A stretch of 10,395 nt of DNA, from assembly GCA_964613425.1 (NCBI GenBank), contig CAZTHC010000037.1, positions 1 to 10,395 on the forward strand. Direction: 5' to 3'. Numbering within the stretch: the stretch's first letter is position 1; the number at the start of each line of letters is the position of its first letter. Of the stretch, positions 5,307 through 10,395 are shown piece by piece. The position numbers and the translations under genes were made by a program. The notes below the pieces were generated by a model. That model saw nothing but the letters and a program-made list of their open reading frames with translations, was not told where the DNA came from and searched no databases. Source of the DNA: CAZTHC01 sp964613425. Lineage in GTDB: Bacteria; Bacillota; Clostridia; TANB77; CAG-508.

Positions 5307-6494
5307 ATGGAAAATAATGAATTTTATTTTAATAATAAAAAAACTTTTAGTTTTACAAAGTCTATACTAATTCCATTTTGCTTTGGTATTGTTGGTACAT
5401 CTCTTACAATTGGAATTTGTTTTGGAATTCCTGAGATAAAAAACAAATTAGTTGGTACAAATAATACTAATACTATTACTACTGTTTCTTCAACTAAAAC
5501 TTCTTCTGGAGTAGTTGACTTAGTATCTCTAACACACTATTCTGATACAGCTGTTGGCGTAGCAAGTAAAGTTTTACCTTCAATAGTTGGAATTAGTGTT
5601 GAATATAATGTTAATAGCGTTTTTGGACGAAATTCATCAACAGCTACAGCAAAAGGCTCAGGAATAATTATTAGTAACGATGGCTACATTTTAACTAATA
5701 ATCATATTATAAATTCAACAAGTAGTTCTTCATATTACCAGGTTTCTGAAGCTAGCAAACTTGTAGTTTCTCTATACAATGATACTACAGAATATTCTGC
5801 AACCATTGTAGGAACAGACGAGGTTACTGATTTAGCAGTTATTAAAATAGATAAAGATGGATTAACTGCTGCTCAACTTGGTGATTCTAGCTCTATTAAA
5901 ATTGGTGAATTCTGTATGGCTGTTGGTAATCCATTAGATATGGAAAGTAGCGTTACTTGTGGAGTTATAAGTGCTTTAAATAGAAAAATATCAGATTCTG
6001 ATGGAAAAATTTATACTCTTCTTCAAACAGATGCCGCAATAAATTCCGGTAATAGTGGTGGAGCCCTTGTAAATAGTAAAGGAGAAGTAATTGGAATTAA
6101 CACATTAAAATTATCTGGAACTGGAATTGAGGGAATGGGCTTTGCAATTCCTATAAATTCTACTGTTGAAATATATGAACAATTAATTAAATATAGCAAA
6201 GTCTTACGCCCTTATTTGGGAATTGAAGGAATAGATTTAGACGAACAAACTGCTAATAGATATAATTTGCCAATTGGCATTTATATAAAATCTATTGATG
6301 ATTTTAGTTCTGCTCAAAAGGCAAATCTAAAAAGCGGTGATGTTATTTTAGAATTTGAAAATGCTAAAATAACTACGACTGAAGAACTTTCAAATTTAAT
6401 AAATGAGAAAGAAATTGGTGATACTGTTTCAATTAAAATTTTCAGAAATGATTCCGAACAAATAATTGAAGTAACACTTCTTGAAAAACCTTAA
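5307..6494 (+). CDS. htrA: HtrA/DegP-type membrane-anchored serine protease with PDZ domain
   Basis: HtrA proteases degrade misfolded proteins outside the cytoplasmic membrane. The 395-residue product has a short cytoplasmic N-terminus, one transmembrane helix at about 18-41, and a Ser/Thr-rich linker. A trypsin-like domain follows at about 80-295, with the full catalytic triad: His133 (TNNHII), Asp175 (TDLAVIKID) and Ser250 (NSGNSGGAL). One PDZ domain occupies about 300-395 (RPYLGIEG, LKSGDVILEF, IKIFRND), the usual single-PDZ layout of Gram-positive HtrA. The start is supported by AAGGAG nine bases upstream and by the membrane helix. It stands alone between its own promoter and terminator; a palindrome over the -35 suggests stress or regulator control. 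It faces hpf divergently. The paralog type (HtrA, HtrB or YyxA-like) cannot be decided here. Confidence 0.95.
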   Translation: MENNEFYFNNKKTFSFTKSILIPFCFGIVGTSLTIGICFGIPEIKNKLVGTNNTNTITTVSSTKTSSGVVDLVSLTHYSDTAVGVASKVLPSIVGISVEYNVNSVFGRNSSTATAKGSGIIISNDGYILTNNHIINSTSSSSYYQVSEASKLVVSLYNDTTEYSATIVGTDEVTDLAVIKIDKDGLTAAQLGDSSSIKIGEFCMAVGNPLDMESSVTCGVISALNRKISDSDGKIYTLLQTDAAINSGNSGGALVNSKGEVIGINTLKLSGTGIEGMGFAIPINSTVEIYEQLIKYSKVLRPYLGIEGIDLDEQTANRYNLPIGIYIKSIDDFSSAQKANLKSGDVILEFENAKITTTEELSNLINEKEIGDTVSIKIFRNDSEQIIEVTLLEKP

Positions 6495-6507
6495 TTAGTT
6501 ATTAATT

Positions 6508-6531
6508 TTAAGCTAAATTTATTTAGCTTAA
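6508..6531. repeat. Perfect palindrome downstream of htrA
   Basis: TTAAGCTAAAT (6508-6518) and ATTTAGCTTAA (6521-6531) are perfect inverted repeats around a two-base spacer. The following bases (TAAAATAAAAACC) are not a T-tract, so this is not a classical intrinsic terminator. It may stabilise the htrA mRNA 3' end or be a protein site. A proper terminator follows. Confidence 0.5.
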
Positions 6532-6561
6532 TAAAATAAAAACCATCCCCTTTTTATTTTA

Positions 6562-6606
6562 AAAAGATGCTCTAGAATAAATCTTCTATAGCATCTTTTA
6601 TTATTT
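6562..6606 (+). terminator. Intrinsic terminator of htrA
   Basis: The arms at 6562-6577 (AAAAGATGCTCTAGAA) and 6584-6599 (TTCTATAGCATCTTTT) pair over 16 positions with one mismatch and a six-base loop. A T-rich tail continues (TTTTATTATTT). The left arm starts with As, so weak termination in the opposite direction is also possible. Confidence 0.78.
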
Positions 6607-6660
6607 CTATTCAATATTCTTTTTAAATAATATAATATTTTCTATAACACCCGTTTTTAT

Positions 6661-6701
6661 TTCAATAAAAGTTGATTTTATTCAAGCATATATGTTATAA
6701 T
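6661..6701 (+). promoter_or_regulatory. Promoter and candidate operator of the clpE-like operon
   Basis: TTGATT (6672-6677) and TATAAT (6696-6701) are 18 bases apart, with an extended TGT directly before the -10. A near-perfect inverted repeat, TTCAATAAAA (6661-6670) and TTTTATTCAA (6676-6685), overlaps the -35 and could be a regulator site. It does not match the CtsR heptad repeat (GGTCAAA) or the CIRCE element that commonly control clp genes. Confidence 0.68.
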
Positions 6702-6738
6702 TCTATGGAATAATAAAGATAAGGAGACTTAAATATTT

Positions 6739-9018
6739 ATGTTATGCTCAATATGTAAGAAAAATACAGCCGTTATATTTACAAACAAAATTGATGGTGA
6801 TAAAAATGAAGTCGAAGGACTTTGCTATAAATGTGCACAAGACAAAGGAATAAACCCATTAGATGTTCTTGCAAAGCAAGCAAATCTTTCACAAGAAGAA
6901 ATTGAAAATATGACAAATCAATTTGAAAATATATTTAGCAATATGTCCGATGATTTAAATGTAGACGATATTGACCCTGAAAATGTTTCACAAGATGGAG
7001 GAATTCCAATTGGTTCATTCATTTCAAATATTTTCGGTGGAAACAAGTCTGAAAGTTCTTCTGATTCTACTGCTAAAAAGGTTAAAGTTGAAAAAAAAGT
7101 TAAAGAAAAGAAAAAAAGTTTTTTAGATATATATGGAACTAATTTAACAAATAAAGCTAGAAAAAATGAGTTAGATGTAGTTATTGGTAGAGATAAGGAA
7201 ATTCAAAGAATTATACAAATTTTAAATAGGCGTTCTAAAAACAACCCTTGTTTAATTGGTGAACCTGGTGTTGGAAAGACAGCTATTGCACAAGGTTTAG
7301 CTATTAAAATAGCTAATAAAAAAGTACCAGCTAAGCTTTTAAACAAAGAAGTATACTTATTAGATATGACAGCTATTATCGCCGGAACACAATTTAGAGG
7401 TCAATTTGAAGGAAGAATGAAGACTTTAATAGAAGAGTGCAAAAGTGCCGGAAATATAATTTTAGTAATTGATGAAATTCACAATATTATAGGTGCTGGT
7501 GATGCAGAGCATTCTATGAATGCTGCAAACATATTAAAACCTTCCCTTTCTAATGGAGAAATTCAACTAATTGGAACAACTACTTTAAAGGAATATAGAA
7601 AATATATTGAAAAAGATTCTGCACTTGAAAGAAGATTTCAACCAATTATTGTAGAAGAACCTTCTGTTGACGATTCTATAGAAATTTTAAAAGGAATTAA
7701 AAGTTATTATGAAGAATTCCATAAAGTTAAAATTTCAAATGATGTTATTGCTGCAACTGTAAAAATGTCTGAAAAATATATACATGATAGATTTTTACCG
7801 GATAAAGCTATAGACATTTTAGATGAAGCTTGTGCAAAAATAAACTTAAATAACAAAGAACTTTATGAATTAGCTATTTTGAAAAACAGATTAGCTGAAA
7901 TTCAAAGAGAAAAAGATGAAGCTGTTGAATCTGATTCAATAGAAGATTATCAAAAAGCTGCAGATTTAAAGACTGAAGAATGTAATATCACTTCAGAAAT
8001 AGAAAAACTTAATAAGAAGTTAGTGTTAACAAGCTTAACTATTCAAGATATTGCAGAAGTTATAGAACACTCTACTAAAATTCCTGTAAAAAAAATAACA
8101 GAAGCAGAAACTCAAAAGTTATTAAACTTAGAGGGTAATTTGCATAAAAGAATTGTTGGTCAAAACCAAGCTGTTGAAGCTGTTTCAAGAGCAATACGTA
8201 GAAACAGAGCTGGTCTTCAATCTACAAAAAGGCCACCTTCATTTATCTTTGTAGGTCCAACAGGTGTTGGTAAAACAGAGCTTGCAAAGACTTTGGCTTA
8301 TGAGATGTTTGGCAGTGAAGATTCTATAATAAGAATAGATATGTCTGAATATATGGAATCTCATTCAACTTCTAAACTTATTGGTTCACCTCCTGGTTAC
8401 GTTGGTTATGATGATGCTGGTGGTTTAACAGAAAAAGTAAAAAGAAAACCATACTCAATACTTTTATTAGATGAAATAGAAAAAGCTCATCCAGATGTAT
8501 TCAATATTTTACTACAAGTTCTTGATGATGGTAGATTAACAGATTCTCAAGGAAATACAGTTAGTTTTGAAAATACAATAATAATAATGACTTCTAATGC
8601 TGGTTCTAACTTGAATAGCAATTCTATTGGTTTTGGAAAACAAACTATAGACAAAAATAAAATTGAAGGTGCATTGAAAGAAACTTTTAGACCCGAATTT
8701 TTAAACAGAGTAGACGAAATAGTAGTATTTGATAGTCTAAATTCAGAACAATTACTTGAAATTGTTAATTTAATCTTAAATTCAACAATTAATGTATTGA
8801 AGGATAAAGATATAACTTTAAACGTTTCAGATGATGCCAAAGAATTCATATTAAAAAATGGAACAGATATGAAATATGGTGCTCGACCATTAAGACGTGC
8901 AATACAAAGATACATTGAAGACGAAATTGCAGAAAAAGTTTTAAGGTCTGAAGTTTCTGCTGGTCAAACAATAAATGTTTCTATAAAAGAAAACAAACTA
9001 TTTTTTGAAATAATTTAA
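6739..9018 (+). CDS. clpE: ClpE-like Clp ATPase with N-terminal zinc finger
   Basis: Hsp100/Clp ATPases unfold proteins and feed them to the ClpP peptidase. The 759-residue product begins with a four-cysteine zinc finger, Cys3/Cys6 and Cys29/Cys32, as in Bacillus ClpE, and lacks the double Clp-N repeat of ClpC and ClpB. A Lys-rich linker leads to the first AAA+ module with Walker A GEPGVGKT (174-181), Walker B LVIDEI (242-247) and arginine finger region ERR (297-299). A UVR-type motif lies at about 382-414, as in ClpE and ClpC. The second module has Walker A GPTGVGKT (506-513) and Walker B LLLDEI (575-580). An IGF tripeptide at 630-632 is the ClpP-docking loop, and a C-terminal D2-small domain follows. 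All key residues are intact. AAGGAG (6721-6726) is 12 bases from the ATG, rather far; the start is fixed mainly by the zinc finger. pgsA follows after 12 bases. Confidence 0.93.
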   Translation: MLCSICKKNTAVIFTNKIDGDKNEVEGLCYKCAQDKGINPLDVLAKQANLSQEEIENMTNQFENIFSNMSDDLNVDDIDPENVSQDGGIPIGSFISNIFGGNKSESSSDSTAKKVKVEKKVKEKKKSFLDIYGTNLTNKARKNELDVVIGRDKEIQRIIQILNRRSKNNPCLIGEPGVGKTAIAQGLAIKIANKKVPAKLLNKEVYLLDMTAIIAGTQFRGQFEGRMKTLIEECKSAGNIILVIDEIHNIIGAGDAEHSMNAANILKPSLSNGEIQLIGTTTLKEYRKYIEKDSALERRFQPIIVEEPSVDDSIEILKGIKSYYEEFHKVKISNDVIAATVKMSEKYIHDRFLPDKAIDILDEACAKINLNNKELYELAILKNRLAEIQREKDEAVESDSIEDYQKAADLKTEECNITSEIEKLNKKLVLTSLTIQDIAEVIEHSTKIPVKKITEAETQKLLNLEGNLHKRIVGQNQAVEAVSRAIRRNRAGLQSTKRPPSFIFVGPTGVGKTELAKTLAYEMFGSEDSIIRIDMSEYMESHSTSKLIGSPPGYVGYDDAGGLTEKVKRKPYSILLLDEIEKAHPDVFNILLQVLDDGRLTDSQGNTVSFENTIIIMTSNAGSNLNSNSIGFGKQTIDKNKIEGALKETFRPEFLNRVDEIVVFDSLNSEQLLEIVNLILNSTINVLKDKDITLNVSDDAKEFILKNGTDMKYGARPLRRAIQRYIEDEIAEKVLRSEVSAGQTINVSIKENKLFFEII

Positions 9019-9030
9019 TTGGAGGTAAAC

Positions 9031-9579
9031 ATGTTAAAATATGTACCAAATACTTTAACAATTATACGTTTTTTATTAATCCCAGTAATTATCTTTTTAG
9101 CTTTACAAGAAAATTATATAGGAACTGCCCTAATATTTACCGTTTCTGGAATAACAGATATTTTGGATGGTTATATTGCTAGAAAATATAAATTAATCAC
9201 TAATTTTGGTAAATTAATGGACCCATTAGTAGATAAGCTAACACAAATTTCTATATTAGCATCACTTACAATACAAAGCATTATTCCTATTTGGATATTA
9301 ATAATTGTAATATTAAAAGAAATTATTATGGTATGTGGAGCCTCTTTCTTATATGGTAAAAATGTAGTAGTTTCAAGTAAATGGTTTGGTAAATTAGCAA
9401 CTGTATTATTTTATTTAGCTATAATTAGCTCTTTAGCAATTAACATATTAAATATATCTCCATCATTTGATGTTTATATATATTGTCTAGCTATAATTTC
9501 TACAGTATTTGCTTGTGGTATGTACATTAAAGGTATTATCACTCAAGGAATTGTAAAAAAAGAAGATATAATTCACTAA
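9031..9579 (+). CDS. pgsA: CDP-diacylglycerol--glycerol-3-phosphate 3-phosphatidyltransferase
   Basis: PgsA makes phosphatidylglycerophosphate from CDP-diacylglycerol and glycerol-3-phosphate, the committed step to phosphatidylglycerol and cardiolipin. The 182-residue protein shows the complete CDP-alcohol phosphotransferase signature. Asp43, Asp46-Gly47, Ala50-Arg51, Gly60, Asp64 and Asp68 fit D-x2-DG-x2-AR-x8-G-x3-D-x3-D exactly, and several hydrophobic helices surround it. The N-terminus (LKYVPNTLTIIRFLLIP) is typical of PgsA. I use the ATG at 9031 because GGAGGT (9021-9026) precedes it by four bases. A TTG at 9019 is in frame but lies ahead of that ribosome site. The 12-base gap from the clpE-like stop implies cotranscription. 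Other CDP-alcohol transferases share the signature, but length and N-terminus favour PgsA. Confidence 0.93.
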   Translation: MLKYVPNTLTIIRFLLIPVIIFLALQENYIGTALIFTVSGITDILDGYIARKYKLITNFGKLMDPLVDKLTQISILASLTIQSIIPIWILIIVILKEIIMVCGASFLYGKNVVVSSKWFGKLATVLFYLAIISSLAINILNISPSFDVYIYCLAIISTVFACGMYIKGIITQGIVKKEDIIH

Positions 9580-9581
9580 TA

Positions 9582-9625
9582 ATAAGCAACTAACAAAATA
9601 TAATGTTAGTTGCTTATCTATTTTT
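9582..9625 (+). terminator. Intrinsic terminator of the clpE-pgsA operon
   Basis: A 14-bp perfect stem, ATAAGCAACTAACA (9582-9595) and TGTTAGTTGCTTAT (9604-9617), has an eight-base loop and is followed by CTATTTTTATT. The tail runs into the 3' end of the convergent BofC-domain gene. The opposite side lacks a T-tract, so that gene has no obvious terminator of its own here. Confidence 0.85.
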
Positions 9626-10211
9626 ATTCATAATCCTCTAATACCCTGTTTAAATTTTCTTTTCCTATAGCCTCTACCCCATTTTCAAAATGCATCAAAT
9701 CTACATCTGTTAGGTATCTTGTAGATATTTGCGTTGTTTCTACTAATTCTAATTTATTATTATTGTTCATTTTATAAATTGCTACAAATCCATCTTTTAT
9801 CTTCAATGTAAAATGTTCTTCGCATATTCCTTCTATCTCTTTTTTAATTATTATTTCCAAAGATGAAAATGCTTCAATTTGCCAATCAGGATAAACCTCT
9901 TTTAGTTCATTATATTTTAGATTCACTAAGTTACTTGGTAATTGAACCTTTTGCGTTATTGTATGACCACATTTTTTATAATATTTTTTTATGGTAAATA
10001 TAGCATTAGGAGAAATTTTCTCTTCAGAATTGTTAGTTTCTAATATATCCGCATATTCTGTACATTCATCTTCAATTTTTCCAACTACAAGTTCAGGTTC
10101 TACATATTCAGTTCCTTCATGCTCTTTATTTATGCTTGAATAATATGCAAATCCGCATATTATTCCTAAAATAATAATCACTATTCCAATTAATATATAC
10201 CTATTTTTCAT
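9624..10211 (-). CDS. BofC C-terminal domain-like membrane or secreted protein
   Basis: In Bacillus subtilis BofC is a forespore-secreted inhibitor of SpoIVB signalling, which delays pro-sigma-K processing. This 195-residue protein has an N-terminal hydrophobic helix at about 5-24 (uncleaved anchor or signal; no lipobox), a short acidic region, then a predominantly beta domain with Cys-containing strands (YYKKCGHTITQKVQLP, VYPDWQIEAF). The last third (GFVAIYKMNNNNKLELVETTQI, ending NRVLEDYE) resembles the BofC C-terminal domain: a glycine-hydrophobic-Tyr strand, then a Leu-rich helix and a terminal VLE.YE motif. GAAGGTG lies four bases before the ATG. Clostridia use proteins with this domain for roles that are not settled, so I assign the domain, not the function. 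No confident promoter is visible upstream. Confidence 0.72.
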   Translation of the reverse strand: MKNRYILIGIVIIILGIICGFAYYSSINKEHEGTEYVEPELVVGKIEDECTEYADILETNNSEEKISPNAIFTIKKYYKKCGHTITQKVQLPSNLVNLKYNELKEVYPDWQIEAFSSLEIIIKKEIEGICEEHFTLKIKDGFVAIYKMNNNNKLELVETTQISTRYLTDVDLMHFENGVEAIGKENLNRVLEDYE

Positions 10212-10270
10212 TTTACACCTTCTTCATTAGAGATAATTCGCTTAATAAAACGCAAGGCAATTATCCTTTT

Positions 10271-10289
10271 AGGCGTATACAATACGCCT
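10271..10289. repeat. Small perfect hairpin AGGCGTAT-ACA-ATACGCCT
   Basis: AGGCGTAT (10271-10278) and ATACGCCT (10282-10289) form an 8-bp stem with a three-base loop, GC-richer than its surroundings. Neither side has a T-tract, so it is not a terminator. It lies about 60 bases upstream of the BofC-domain gene and may be a dispersed palindromic element, an operator or a leader structure. Apart from this hairpin I see nothing identifiable between 10212 and the window end. Confidence 0.5.
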
Positions 10290-10395
10290 CTACAAATACC
10301 AAACTAAGCAATCTAATATTATTCGCAAGAAATCTTTTAATAAATTAATAATCATACTCTTTGTTTAGTATAGGTATTATTTCTATAATATCACA

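Noticed and set aside
6600..6738. CtsR heptads or a CIRCE element ahead of the Clp gene
   Set aside because: I searched for GGTCAAA repeats and TTAGCACTC/GAGTGCTAA; neither is present.
8547..8915. Minus-strand open frame inside the clpE-like gene
   Set aside because: It is antisense to conserved AAA+ sequence and has no ribosome site.
9019..9030. TTG start giving pgsA four extra residues
   Set aside because: The GGAGGT ribosome site lies between the TTG and the ATG at 9031, which it serves with good spacing.
1..10395. CRISPR array, tRNA or rRNA genes, insertion-sequence transposase
   Set aside because: No regularly spaced repeats, no recognisable tRNA or rRNA segments and no transposase-like frames were seen on either strand.

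Overview
The window looks like a chromosomal stretch from an endospore-forming, low-GC Firmicute, probably an uncultured gut-type member of the Clostridia. The grounds are very AT-rich coding sequence, strong GGAGG-type ribosome binding sites, consensus housekeeping promoters, and sporulation-family genes (a SpoIIID-like regulator and a BofC-domain protein). I cannot place it more finely without a database search.

Layout. (1) Positions 1-1900, minus strand, are one end of a mobilizable element: a winged-helix protein typical of plasmids and integrative elements, then an intergenic stretch containing a well-formed MobV-type oriT, then a MobV/Pre relaxase with its catalytic motifs intact. The element appears to continue to the left of the window; no integrase or attachment site is visible here. 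(2) Positions 1951-3941 hold a SpoIIID-like gene (minus) with a normal helix-turn-helix but an atypical C-terminal half. Divergent from it is a membrane-anchored Ig-like/NlpC-P60 cell-wall hydrolase gene (plus), broken by a single-base frameshift inside its transmembrane segment. (3) Positions 4032-5204, minus strand, carry the long form of ribosome hibernation factor HPF and, downstream under its own promoter, a small one-helix membrane protein of unknown function. (4) Positions 5253-6606 carry a membrane-anchored HtrA/DegP-type serine protease with a PDZ domain. (5) Positions 6661-9617 form an apparent two-gene operon: a ClpE-like AAA+ unfoldase with a zinc finger, UVR motif and ClpP-docking loop, then PgsA, the phosphatidylglycerophosphate synthase. 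(6) Positions 9624-10211, minus strand, encode a membrane or secreted protein with a BofC-like C-terminal domain.

Taken together, the chromosomal part is weighted towards protein quality control and stress survival (HtrA outside, ClpE inside, HPF on the ribosome) plus envelope functions (PgsA, NlpC/P60) and sporulation. Most transcription units are cleanly delimited by recognisable promoters and hairpin terminators. The most notable points are the oriT beside the relaxase gene, the frameshifted cell-wall hydrolase, and the unusual SpoIIID with a palindrome just ahead of its ribosome binding site. I see no convincing undescribed defence or mobile system.
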